Of a stretch of DNA of 64,000 bases, positions 1 through 7,492 are shown one piece after another (within the stretch, counting starts at the first letter, position 1; each line of letters starts with the position of its first letter). The translations under genes and the position numbers were made by a program. The notes below the pieces were generated by a model. It was not told the DNA's origin. It ran no database searches and worked only from the letters and a program-made list of their open reading frames with translations. This stretch comes from an uncultured bacterium (GTDB lineage Bacteria > Armatimonadota > JACIXR01), in contig CALITO010000008.1 in NCBI GenBank assembly GCA_938041455.1, positions 56,416 to 120,415 of the forward strand, in the 5' to 3' direction.

Positions 1-1
1 T

Positions 2-130
2 ATTAAAATACAAACCTTTGATACAGAAACAGGGAAATGGGTTTTCCATAAGCTTTACAAAGAAAAGGGTAGGGATTATTATTTTAAAGTCTCACTTCCC
101 CCGGGAGGCGCGGTCCTTCTGAAGCTTTAA
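2..130 (+). CDS. C-terminal end of a protein, possibly a secreted glycosidase
   Basis: Reading frame 2 is open from the window edge to a TAA at 128-130 and gives 42 residues ending in LPPGGAVLLKL. This kind of short beta-rich tail with a final 'GGAVLLKL' is common at the C-terminus of glycoside hydrolases, in the last beta-sandwich domain, but 42 residues are too few to name a family. The start lies outside the window. The gene is followed by the inverted-repeat element and then by a convergent gene on the minus strand. The frame is supported by sense composition only, so the product remains a guess. Confidence 0.45.
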   Translation: MKIQTFDTETGKWVFHKLYKEKGRDYYFKVSLPPGGAVLLKL

Positions 131-141
131 AGGATTATTTC

Positions 142-367
142 GGTTTTGTTGAATAAAGGGAAAGGGGAAAACGACGTTCTCTTCTTCAGCGGTTTCCTTC
201 CTTTCCTTTGGAATAAATAGCTTTACAAAAAGTGAGAGAAAACTATCTTTTATTAGCCATTTAACTTGACAACCTTCTTCTAAAAATTTCTAAACGCTAT
301 ATTTCTATAAACTTCGTCATCCCTTAAAGGTGGAAGTTGAACGTTCTTTGAATTATTCAACAAAACT
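142..367. mobile_element. MITE-like inverted-repeat element with 9-bp target duplication
   Basis: The element is bounded by a perfect 14-bp inverted repeat, GTTTTGTTGAATAA at 143-156 and its complement at 353-366. Outside the repeats the same nine bases, GATTATTTC, occur at 133-141 and 368-376, as expected for a target-site duplication made on insertion. The interior of about 200 bp has no gene. The right half (about 250-366) resembles 36505-36624, and both ends resemble 12836-12911. Nine-base duplications are typical of several DDE transposase families, so this is most likely a non-autonomous element moved in trans. It lies between two convergent genes, where insertion does little harm. Confidence 0.75.
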
Positions 368-379
368 GATTATTTCTTC

Positions 380-1531
380 TTAAAAGCCTATTAGCTTGAG
401 CCGAAGTTGAAGAATACCCCCTCGCTTTTGCCAGGATATGCCTGGCTTCAAACAGTGGAGCTTTTTATAGAGGGTTAAGCCTGCATCATAAAATCTACTT
501 CCTTTTAAATCCCAAATACCGCTCGCTTCCCATTCCCATTTACTTCCTTCTTTTAACCAATCTAGGCGAGCATATGAAGTGAGTTCCTCCTTATCGAAGA
601 CAAAGGGAGTGAACCCCCCTATGGCCAAATAACCAAGGTAAAGGTTGGCTTGAGAAGATCTGTTCTTTATTTTCAGGGAAATTCCCCCGCCAATTGACTC
701 GTACTTTCTCCCCTTATCATAGAGCGAATAAGCACCCTTGCCCAAAATGCCTATGGAGAAATTTTCCTTTAACTTTTCCTCCAAAAGAGGGAAGGAAAGG
801 GAAAGTCTGAGGCGATGGGATTGTAGATGGGTTGGTTCCTCTCTAAATTTTCCGAGAGAAAGAGAACAATCTCTATATTGCCAAAGGATATGGGGCTCCT
901 CGCTAATATAAAGGGGGGAAATTTCTTTGCCCGTTATCACATCATATCTTCCTATGTTAAGGGTGGTATAAGGGAGAAGGGGAAGAGAAATCCTTCCAAG
1001 AATCCCCCTTTTAGCGGAGTAGCCGACTTTTAGCCGTCCGTTATCCTCTCTAAAAGAGAAGGAAAGTTCCTCTACCAAAGATAGACCCATATCCTTGCTG
1101 AACTCTACCCTGGGCATAGCCAGCACGCCTTCCTTTTCCCGCTCTTCCGGATTAAGAGGGGCACGGAAGGGGGGAAGTGAAAGGATTTTTTTCTCGCCTA
1201 TATAAAGTGCTACTCCCTTCGCATAAAATTTCCTTTTCTTGTCTGTAAGAGGAAGGAAGATGTATCGGGCACCTACCACATAATGGGGGTGGGGCAAATC
1301 ACAAGTGGTGAGAGCCACATTTTCCATCGTTATTTTCCCTTCCTTAAGGGAAAGGGATGAACTGCGAAAAAGAAGTCCTTGATACTCTATAGAAGCCTCT
1401 TTTACAAGGGCTTCTCGCTTTTCCCAAAAGAATTCAATCTCCTCGCCGCCTAGGATAATAAGAGGGAAAGAATCAACCGCCCGCCCCAAGATAGCCACTA
1501 AGGCTATCCCAATTAATAGAACAAGGCGCAA
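380..1531 (-). CDS. LptD-like outer-membrane protein (LPS assembly), short form
   Basis: The 383-residue protein begins with a hydrophobic signal segment (residues 1-20). An OstA-like stretch follows at about 28-72, and then TTCDLPHPHY at 75-84, the signature seen at the start of the barrel part of LptD, which inserts lipopolysaccharide into the outer leaflet. The rest is a series of amphipathic beta-strands, and the chain ends in phenylalanine, the usual C-terminal residue of outer-membrane barrels. Proteobacterial LptD has about 780 residues, so this is roughly half size and may be a reduced or divergent relative. It ends 13 nt beyond the inverted-repeat element and follows a small exported protein 28 nt away, so the two may be co-transcribed. 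The family assignment rests on the short motif and the barrel pattern. Confidence 0.6.
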   Translation of the reverse strand: MRLVLLIGIALVAILGRAVDSFPLIILGGEEIEFFWEKREALVKEASIEYQGLLFRSSSLSLKEGKITMENVALTTCDLPHPHYVVGARYIFLPLTDKKRKFYAKGVALYIGEKKILSLPPFRAPLNPEEREKEGVLAMPRVEFSKDMGLSLVEELSFSFREDNGRLKVGYSAKRGILGRISLPLLPYTTLNIGRYDVITGKEISPLYISEEPHILWQYRDCSLSLGKFREEPTHLQSHRLRLSLSFPLLEEKLKENFSIGILGKGAYSLYDKGRKYESIGGGISLKIKNRSSQANLYLGYLAIGGFTPFVFDKEELTSYARLDWLKEGSKWEWEASGIWDLKGSRFYDAGLTLYKKLHCLKPGISWQKRGGILQLRLKLIGF

Positions 1532-1559
1532 TTTAGTGTTGGGAAAAGGGTATTTGGAT

Positions 1560-2003
1560 TTAAGGCTTCACATCTATGACGGCGGAGATTCCCACCCCTT
1601 GCACCCTTTGTAGGTTTGTTATCTTTCCCCTTTCTGTTACAGGTATGAGGGCTTTGACCCTGAACATCCCTCCCTTGAAATCTCCCTCTATTTGGGCAAC
1701 TGCTTGCACTTGGTTGACCTTATCCTTAGGACCAACGACCTGGGCTGCGCCCACATAAAGGGCCTTTCCCACGCTTATGATGGGGACCACCTTGGTAGCT
1801 TCTTGAGGGGCGAGTTTTTCGTTCATCATCAATTTATTCACGAAGTCATCTAATTGGTCGGAGAATTTATCCACGAGGAGAGCTATGGCGCCGCCAACAA
1901 TTGCTTTCTTCACAAGCCCCCCTAAATCCAGAGCATAAGCGGAAGCAAGCAAGGCTACTACCAGTGTGAAAGCTATTAAAGGAATAAAGGGGAATTTCTT
2001 CAT
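1560..2003 (-). CDS. Small exported protein of unknown function
   Basis: The 147-residue product starts with a clear signal peptide (MKKFPFIPLIAFTLVVALLA) and cleavage is likely after the alanines near residue 25. The mature part has a helical segment rich in aspartate and lysine (about 35-65) and then a beta-rich half with repeated valine and alanine. I do not recognise the family. An AAGGAGG motif lies at 2011-2017 on the minus strand; the ATG at 2003 and a TTG just before it are both in reach, and ATG was chosen. A GTG at 2015 would overlap the Shine-Dalgarno and was rejected. The gene lies after the porin terminator and just before the LptD-like gene, which suggests a cell-envelope role. 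Confidence 0.6.
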   Translation of the reverse strand: MKKFPFIPLIAFTLVVALLASAYALDLGGLVKKAIVGGAIALLVDKFSDQLDDFVNKLMMNEKLAPQEATKVVPIISVGKALYVGAAQVVGPKDKVNQVQAVAQIEGDFKGGMFRVKALIPVTERGKITNLQRVQGVGISAVIDVKP

Positions 2004-2036
2004 CAAGGTGAACACCTCCTTTTTAGTTAAGGGATT

Positions 2037-2076
2037 AAAAAAGCGGGGGAACCCCCAGCGGGGTTCCCCCGCTTTT
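2037..2076 (-). terminator. Rho-independent terminator of the SLH porin gene
   Basis: On the minus strand a very stable GC-rich hairpin, with AAAGCGGGGGAACCCC as one arm and a GCT loop, is followed directly by TTTTTT. It starts 15 nt after the porin stop codon. It lies upstream of the small exported gene, which has its own ribosome binding site, so some read-through or a weak promoter must feed that gene. Confidence 0.88.
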
Positions 2077-2090
2077 CGTTGCGACTGCTT

Positions 2091-3947
2091 TTAGAACTTC
2101 ACTGAGACCTGCGTTACTACAATGTCACCTTTCGCCTCCGCAGCTCCTCCGGGCTTGAGGTTGATGTTTTGGTAGAGCAGGTTGAGAGCGGCGTCTTTAC
2201 CGAGCCCATAGGATACGCCCAGGGTGAGGTAGCCGAACTTATCTTCCAAACCGACGGTGGGCTTGTATTGGAGATACTCGTAGCCGAGATTCAGCCCTAT
2301 CCTTGGCGTTAGGTCATACTTGACACCAGCCACATAGTAGTTGATCTTATCGCCGGCGCTGGGGCCCTTATCTATCTCATAGAAAGCACCGCGCAGGTTC
2401 AAAGCAAGGTTCTTCAAGCCCGTCCAAGAGATATCGCCGTAGCTGCCTTTGATATTGGAAGGATTCCTCTCCCAGAGGAGCCTCTCCCAGTAACCGGGGG
2501 CAAAGTAGTTCTGTTGTACCGTCTTATAACCTGCCTTGACCTTTAGGGTATCGGTTACCGCATAGGTAAGCGCAGCATCCAAAGCAGTATTATCCTTGTC
2601 TATCTTTGCAGCGTGCGTATCGTCATCCGCTTTGAACTGTGCCCATTCGCCCGTTATGGAGAGGTTCTTCACAGGGGGAGCAATGGCGATGTTGGCACCA
2701 AAGACTTCGGCGTAAGGGTTGACCCAACCCGGGAATGTAAGCCCTGCCCTGTAATAGGTTAAACCTATCTCGGGGATGAGCTCTATCAGGTTGGGTAGCT
2801 CAACACGAGCACCGGCAAACTGGTCAACTGTTGGACCAGGAACGACGATTCTCAAATCGGGTGCGCCGGTGTTGCGGGCAGCGAAGAGGCTTATCTTCGC
2901 GGGCTTGACATCCACATCCAGCTTACCACCGGAGATGATGTAGTTGCCCTCATCGAACTTCGGTATGTAGGTGTAGACATCGGGGTCGACGAGCTTCAAG
3001 GTGTAGGGAGTGAGTTGGAAGGGGAACTTGCCCACGGTTAGCTTGGCGTTCTCCATTGGTGTGGTAGTGAGGTAGAGTTTGTAGATGGTCGCGGTGTCAG
3101 CCGCAGAGATCGGCTTCCAAGGGTTGCTCCAATCTCTGCCCCAGATTGTGGCGATAATATCGGTTGTCTCGTTGACCTTGAAGCCCATATTCACATCCAC
3201 GTCGTAGCCAGCGAAGAGGTTCGCCAAAAGCTTCTCGTTGGGGTTGAGTGTTTGAGCATTGAGGTCGACAGGAGGATTGGCTGGGTCCTTCGGCTTTTCG
3301 CCTCTCGTAATGTAGGTGGCGAATCCGCCGACGGAGAACTTGCCTACCCTCTCCTCAAGGGCAACTAATCTCTCCGTAAGGGCGTCAAGGTCCCGCCTCA
3401 TCTCGTCCACATCGACACCCAAGGTAGCCAGCTCGTCTCGGAATTCATTGATGAGCCTGCGCAGAGTCTGAATGTCCTCGGGAGTTATGGGGATAGCCGC
3501 TACCTTTCGCTGAAGCTCTGCTACCTGGTTGCGAACAGCCTCCAACTCCCCCTTTGTTGCAGCCTGCTGAAGTTGTTGCTCCACTGCGGAGAGCCTGTCC
3601 AGCACATCAGCAGGAACGCCAGGGGGGACCTTCTCCAATGCCTCAACACGGGACCTCAGCTGATTAATAGCACTCTGCAGAGCGGAAACATCAGCCGGAG
3701 GAGGAGTAATTTCTGCTGCTATGCGCTCCAGAGCGTTGCGTAACGCGCAGGCGAACTCGTAGCGAGTAAGAGGTCTATTACCCTTAAAGTAGCCATCGGG
3801 ATAGCCGACGATTATACCCTTCTCAGCTAGGGTAGCTACTGCGTCGTAAGCCCAGTGGTCCCAGGGGACATCGGGAAAGGTTTGGGCTACCAGGGAGCCT
3901 ACACCGAACGCCAATGCCACCGCCAAGACTACCGCTAACTTTTTCAT
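2091..3947 (-). CDS. SLH-domain, coiled-coil outer-membrane porin
   Basis: The 618-residue protein has a signal peptide (1-21) and one SLH domain at about 24-78 (FPDVPWDHWAYDAVATL, then the TRYEFA motif), which in this class binds cell-wall polymer. A long coiled coil follows at about 85-205 with heptad leucines and valines. A beta-barrel of roughly 400 residues then alternates aromatic and polar residues and ends in VSVKF. This architecture tethers the outer membrane to the peptidoglycan and forms a pore, as in the OmpM/SlpA-type proteins of Negativicutes, Deinococcus-Thermus and cyanobacteria. The start is an ATG with AAGGAGG eight bases upstream. Two strong promoters, a 200-300 nt leader and a strong terminator suggest very high expression. 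Confidence 0.88.
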   Translation of the reverse strand: MKKLAVVLAVALAFGVGSLVAQTFPDVPWDHWAYDAVATLAEKGIIVGYPDGYFKGNRPLTRYEFACALRNALERIAAEITPPPADVSALQSAINQLRSRVEALEKVPPGVPADVLDRLSAVEQQLQQAATKGELEAVRNQVAELQRKVAAIPITPEDIQTLRRLINEFRDELATLGVDVDEMRRDLDALTERLVALEERVGKFSVGGFATYITRGEKPKDPANPPVDLNAQTLNPNEKLLANLFAGYDVDVNMGFKVNETTDIIATIWGRDWSNPWKPISAADTATIYKLYLTTTPMENAKLTVGKFPFQLTPYTLKLVDPDVYTYIPKFDEGNYIISGGKLDVDVKPAKISLFAARNTGAPDLRIVVPGPTVDQFAGARVELPNLIELIPEIGLTYYRAGLTFPGWVNPYAEVFGANIAIAPPVKNLSITGEWAQFKADDDTHAAKIDKDNTALDAALTYAVTDTLKVKAGYKTVQQNYFAPGYWERLLWERNPSNIKGSYGDISWTGLKNLALNLRGAFYEIDKGPSAGDKINYYVAGVKYDLTPRIGLNLGYEYLQYKPTVGLEDKFGYLTLGVSYGLGKDAALNLLYQNINLKPGGAAEAKGDIVVTQVSVKF

Positions 3948-4257
3948 ACATCATCCCTCCTTGGGATTTTAGTTTACCCTTCCCTCCCAAGGAAAACCGA
4001 GTAAGGTATCCTTGTTTCCCTTTGCTCTTTCCCTTAAGAGGTGCGGGCTTTTTAGAGAACCATCCTCCTTACGGGATTGGAGACTCCCAAGAAGTCTTTT
4101 TCACCTCCTTTCTATCGCCTCCTTCCCTTTTAAGAGGATGTTTTCTCTCCGTCTATTTAATTTTAAAGAAGCATTAATTCGCTGTCAAATATTTTTTAAA
4201 AATTTTCTTCGTTTCTTTAGACCATCTTCTCAGTGAAAAGTTACACTTCAAAACTAA
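3948..4257 (-). promoter_or_regulatory. Long 5' leader of the porin mRNA with four Shine-Dalgarno motifs
   Basis: From the two promoters to the porin ATG the leader would be about 205 and 305 nt. It contains four exact AAGGAGG sequences on the minus strand: complements at 3956-3962 (the real one, 8 nt before the ATG), 4064-4070, 4104-4110 and 4118-4124. The one at 4064-4070 directly abuts an ATG that opens a three-codon frame (MVL, stop). I see no known riboswitch. The rest of this 443-nt gap up to 4390 is AT-rich promoter DNA, with no gene I can support. Confidence 0.55.
4160..4188 (-). promoter_or_regulatory. Porin promoter, proximal
   Basis: On the minus strand TTGACA (complement at 4183-4188), a 17-bp spacer, and TAAAAT (complement at 4160-4165), which matches five of six -10 positions. 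The -35 box is preceded by an A/T tract that could act as an UP element. The start point would be near 4153. Confidence 0.75.
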
Positions 4258-4287
4258 ATAATAAACCCCAAATAAATTATCTGTCAA
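4258..4287 (-). promoter_or_regulatory. Porin promoter, distal
   Basis: On the minus strand TTGACA (complement at 4282-4287), an 18-bp spacer, and TATTAT (complement at 4258-4263). The A/T-rich block before the -35 box closely resembles that of the proximal promoter 99 bp downstream, so the two may be an old tandem duplication. Confidence 0.75.
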
Positions 4288-4390
4288 TATTTTTTTTAAA
4301 TTTTCTGGGCGACCTCAAAATTTGCTCATCCTTTGGTATAACTTTCTACTTCCCATTTTAAGACATAACATCTAAGAAGTCAACAACTTT

Positions 4391-4777
4391 TTATTCCATA
4401 TTTTTCAAAAAATTTTCCCCGATTATCTGAGCGGAGATGTCGTCCACCGGGCGGTCTGGTAAATTGAGCCATTTCCTGAGCAGCCAAATTATTCCTTTCC
4501 CTTGCCTCTCTTGGAAGAAACGTCTCTTTGCTTCCTCAGTTGAGCCCTCTTCTCCTTTGAGAACGACTTTTTCTTCAATGCCTTGTTCTTTTAGAAGCTG
4601 GTATAAAAGCTTCCAACCCGTTCCTTTCCCAAGGACGACTTTTTCTGCTTCACCCCATTTATCACTTAAGGAAGAGAATTGGGAAAGGGTAAGGATGCCC
4701 CTTTCCTCCAATTTTCCGTCTTTAAAAATAGCGTAGCCGAACTTCTCCCTTCCGGGGTCAAGGGCGATTAGGTGCAA
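4391..4777 (-). CDS. RuvC/RNase H-fold protein (YqgF-like)
   Basis: The product of about 128 residues opens with LIALDPGREKFGYAIF, the first strand-turn-strand of the RuvC/YqgF RNase H fold with its catalytic aspartate. A second acidic region follows near the middle and VDDISAQIIGE near the end supplies the last aspartates. Relatives resolve Holliday junctions or trim pre-16S rRNA; which of these applies is not visible. The start chosen is a TTG at 4777, one base past the DUF3084 stop codon and preceded by GAGGTGG. The frame is open back to 4849, but that would add 24 residues unlike the family and overlap the upstream gene by 71 nt. Confidence 0.62.
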   Translation of the reverse strand: MHLIALDPGREKFGYAIFKDGKLEERGILTLSQFSSLSDKWGEAEKVVLGKGTGWKLLYQLLKEQGIEEKVVLKGEEGSTEEAKRRFFQERQGKGIIWLLRKWLNLPDRPVDDISAQIIGENFLKNME

Positions 4778-4778
4778 A

Positions 4779-6263
4779 TCAGGAGCCCACCTCGCTAACT
4801 TGCAGGGATAGGGAAAGGGGATGAGCACTCCATATCCTCTGCGTAGCAACTGCCTTGAGCAGGACCTTGCCCCGGTTTTCCTTTATCGTGGCTATTGTGC
4901 TTATTATATCTTTGAGGGGGAGTTCTCCCACCGTTTCATCCTCTTGGGGAACCAGTCCTCTTTGAAGCGCCTTCTCCCTCACATCTTTTCTCAAAAATGC
5001 TAACACCTTCTCCAAGAGTTCGCTTTCTGAGTTCCTTCCATCCAATATGGTGGAGGCGATTATCTCTCCCTTATCGAAGACGAGGGAATTTTTATAAAGT
5101 TCGAGGTCAGCGAAGATGTGTTCGCCCCTTGTGAAATTGCGTAGGGATATGAGCCTCACCACCACACTTCCCTGCGTTGCGGAGAGCTTCTCGGAGACGC
5201 CCGCTAAAACCGTTTCCTCGGGAAATATATAAACACCGTCTCTCGCTTCCAGGAACTTCATAAGGGAGACTGCCTTTCCATCCGCTCCTATTCCTGCCCC
5301 TCTCTTAATAGCCTCGTCGCTCGCCTGCTTTATTAGAGAGCGAAGGGAAAGCTTTGTCCTTTCGGGAGAGCGCCCGCATTCCACAATCCCCCTGATTATT
5401 TCCTTCCCCTTGGGATAAATCACATCCCGCCCCAACACCTCCCCATAATAACTTGCTACCGCCAATATCTCTTGCTCTTTTCGCACAAGCTCTCCCCTTA
5501 AAGATTCGTTCTGTCGTTTTAACTGCTCCAAATTTGCTTCCAAAGCAATTCTATCTCTCTCAAGCTTCTCTACCTGCTGAGATAAATTATTTCTGGTCTT
5601 TTCCAAGAAATCCAACTCGTTTGTCAGCCGCTGTATCTCACCCTGCGTATTTTGAAGGCGTTGGGCGTAATAGGCAAGTTCGTTTTTCCTTTTTTCAAGC
5701 TCTTTGTTACTTTCCTCGAGGGATGTCAACGCCTTGCGATATTCTCCATTCACATAAGCTAGCTGGCTTCGGGTGTTAGCCAGTTCCTGGGTTAACCTCT
5801 TCGCTTCACTGCTCGCCTTTTTAAGATAGCTTTCTAGTTTGTTACGCTCCTTCATCAGGTTGTTTATCCGAGTCGATAAGATGGAAAGCCTCTCGTTTTG
5901 TTCTACCACTTTCTTTTCCATTTGGGCAAGTTGTTCATTTCTTTCCCCTACCTCCTTGGCAAGCTTGGCTTGAGTTTTGCGAAGCTCCTTTATTTCCCTT
6001 TCCAAGCTGTCCCTTTCTACTAAGAGGTTTTCTACGCCGAACAGGGCAACCCGCACAGGATAAGATGCCCGGCTGAGAACGAGCAGAGTAAAAAGGGAAA
6101 TTAAAATTCCTGTTATAACGCTAAACAAGATGGCGGTATTACGGGGTCTCAGCCTTATGAAGCTGATCCGCTTTTTGCCGACCTTCCTACCCAAAAGGTC
6201 GCCTACGAAGGCGATTATACCACTTACCATCAATAACATTCCAATAAGCAGCCAACTATACAT
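4779..6263 (-). CDS. DUF3084 family membrane protein with long coiled coil
   Basis: The 494-residue protein has two membrane segments (about 5-21 and 44-64) and then an almost unbroken coiled coil from about 78 to 270, rich in glutamate, lysine, leucine and asparagine. The C-terminal globular region (about 285-490) resembles DUF3084, a family known from cyanobacteria, Deinococcus and related groups. Its biochemical role is unknown; a structural part in the envelope or in cell division is often suggested from its shape. It is followed one base later by the RuvC-like gene, so the pair is translationally linked. The ATG at 6263 has TAGGAG upstream, and this site lies inside the 20-bp palindrome at 6275-6294. 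Confidence 0.72.
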   Translation of the reverse strand: MYSWLLIGMLLMVSGIIAFVGDLLGRKVGKKRISFIRLRPRNTAILFSVITGILISLFTLLVLSRASYPVRVALFGVENLLVERDSLEREIKELRKTQAKLAKEVGERNEQLAQMEKKVVEQNERLSILSTRINNLMKERNKLESYLKKASSEAKRLTQELANTRSQLAYVNGEYRKALTSLEESNKELEKRKNELAYYAQRLQNTQGEIQRLTNELDFLEKTRNNLSQQVEKLERDRIALEANLEQLKRQNESLRGELVRKEQEILAVASYYGEVLGRDVIYPKGKEIIRGIVECGRSPERTKLSLRSLIKQASDEAIKRGAGIGADGKAVSLMKFLEARDGVYIFPEETVLAGVSEKLSATQGSVVVRLISLRNFTRGEHIFADLELYKNSLVFDKGEIIASTILDGRNSESELLEKVLAFLRKDVREKALQRGLVPQEDETVGELPLKDIISTIATIKENRGKVLLKAVATQRIWSAHPLSLSLQVSEVGS

Positions 6264-6274
6264 CTGGCATCACT

Positions 6275-6294
6275 CCTATAAAAAATTTTATAGG
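6275..6294. promoter_or_regulatory. 20-bp palindrome over the DUF3084 ribosome binding site
   Basis: CCTATAAAA and its exact complement are separated by two bases. On the minus strand the 3' arm runs into TATAGGAG, the Shine-Dalgarno of the DUF3084 gene. It could be an operator for a dimeric regulator, or an RNA hairpin that hides the ribosome binding site. Confidence 0.5.
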
Positions 6295-6326
6295 GAATTA
6301 CCCCAAATTGCAAATTTCCCCCTTGC

Positions 6327-6354
6327 TTGACTTCCCACCTTGTCTCATTATAAT
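6327..6354 (+). promoter_or_regulatory. Promoter of the UroD-family gene
   Basis: TTGACT at 6327-6332, a 16-bp spacer and a perfect TATAAT at 6349-6354. The start point would be near 6361, about 30 nt before the ATG, which has AAGGAGG ahead of it. Confidence 0.75.
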
Positions 6355-6390
6355 CTTGAGAATAAAACTCTAAATTAAGGAGGATGTTCT

Positions 6391-7356
6391 ATGGAAGAGC
6401 TTCTGAAAACGAAGAGACCACCAGTAATTCCCCTTTTAGGGGCTCCCGGTGTTAAGCTCTCTCGCACTACTTTGAGGGAAAACCTCACCGATGAGGAAAC
6501 CCAATATAGAACTCTTTCCCTTATTTTGGAGGAATTCCAACCGGATGGAATCTTCCCCTTTATGGATCTCGCTGTGGAACCGGAGGCCTTAGGGTTGGAG
6601 ATAGAGTTTCCCGAAAATGCACCGCCTTCGGTTAGGCAACACCCCATAAAGGATTTAGAGGCTTTGGAAAATCTGAAAAAAAGTTGGAAGGGATTAGGGG
6701 GAAGGATGCCCATATTTGTTAATGTTGTGAAGAGGATGAGTAAAAACTTTTCCCTTATGAAGGGGGGGTATGTACTTGGACCATTCACCCTTGCTGGGGA
6801 GCTAGTAGGTGTGGAGGACTTTCTCGTGATGCTTTTTTCGGCCCCCGGTTTCGCCAGGGAAGTCCTCTACTTCGCTACTGAGGTGGTAAAAAGTTATGCG
6901 GAGGAGCTCTTCTCCGCAGGAGCAGATGTCGTAGCCATCCTTGACCCTACATCTATGACCTTGTCTCCCCGATACTTCAATGAATTCTCTGCCCCTTACA
7001 TTAAGGATACGGTGGAGAGTTTAAAGCGCCCCATCATTCTTCATATCTGTGGAGATACCAGTCACCTCGTAGAGAGAATGGTGGACACAGGAGCGGTAGG
7101 GTTAAGCCTTGATAGTATGGTCGATCTAAGGATGGTAGCAGAGAGGGTGCCGAGTAATGTAGCTATAATAGGCAACCTCGACCCTGTCACGATATTTTGG
7201 CGGGCGAGACCGGAAGTGGTTGAAAGAAAAACGAGGGAACTGGTGGAGAGGATGAAGGGAATTGATAACTTTATCCTAAGCTCTGGCTGCGATATTCCCA
7301 TCGAAGCGCCCTTGGAAAACATTCACGCGTTTATGAAAGCAGGAAGGGAAAGCTAA
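6391..7356 (+). CDS. UroD-family (MtaA/CmuA-like) methyltransferase
   Basis: The 321-residue protein has the TIM-barrel pattern of the uroporphyrinogen decarboxylase superfamily. It carries His218-x-Cys220 in LHICGDTS and Cys300 in SSGCDIP, the His-x-Cys plus Cys zinc site of the MtaA/MtbA methylcobamide:thiol methyltransferase branch. True HemE enzymes lack these ligands and use N-terminal arginines and an aspartate to bind the porphyrin, so haem synthesis is unlikely. The natural methyl donor and acceptor cannot be read from the sequence, and no corrinoid protein is adjacent. It has its own promoter and a good ribosome binding site, and appears to be transcribed alone. Confidence 0.72.
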   Translation: MEELLKTKRPPVIPLLGAPGVKLSRTTLRENLTDEETQYRTLSLILEEFQPDGIFPFMDLAVEPEALGLEIEFPENAPPSVRQHPIKDLEALENLKKSWKGLGGRMPIFVNVVKRMSKNFSLMKGGYVLGPFTLAGELVGVEDFLVMLFSAPGFAREVLYFATEVVKSYAEELFSAGADVVAILDPTSMTLSPRYFNEFSAPYIKDTVESLKRPIILHICGDTSHLVERMVDTGAVGLSLDSMVDLRMVAERVPSNVAIIGNLDPVTIFWRARPEVVERKTRELVERMKGIDNFILSSGCDIPIEAPLENIHAFMKAGRES

Positions 7357-7454
7357 TGAAGATATATTAGGGGGAATACAAATTATTCTGTTTTGTCAGA
7401 TAAAGGGAAAATATGTTGTTATAAGCTTCGTTGTTCTTTCAAATTAACGAGGGT

Positions 7455-7483
7455 TTTACGGAGGGGATGAAAAACATTAAAAT
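7455..7483 (+). promoter_or_regulatory. Possible lepA promoter giving a nearly leaderless mRNA
   Basis: TTTACG at 7455-7460, a 17-bp spacer and TAAAAT at 7478-7483. The start point would be near 7490, only about three bases before the lepA ATG at 7493, and no Shine-Dalgarno lies at a useful distance. The 7357-7454 stretch also contains GTTTTGTCAGATAA at 7390, a weak match to the inverted-repeat element ends. Confidence 0.45.
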
Positions 7484-7492
7484 ATATACTTG

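Noticed and set aside
3914..4236. Open frames on the plus strand in the porin leader
   Set aside because: They mirror the purine-rich leader on the minus strand, have no ribosome binding site and resemble no protein.
4391..4849. Longer form of the RuvC-like protein from 4849
   Set aside because: The added 24 residues overlap the DUF3084 gene by 71 nt and do not resemble the family; a TTG with a ribosome site fits at 4777.
7380..7455. Possible fourth copy of the inverted-repeat element ahead of lepA
   Set aside because: Only the left end (GTTTTGTCAGATAA, 11 of 14 bases) is similar; the right end does not match, so chance or decay cannot be told apart.
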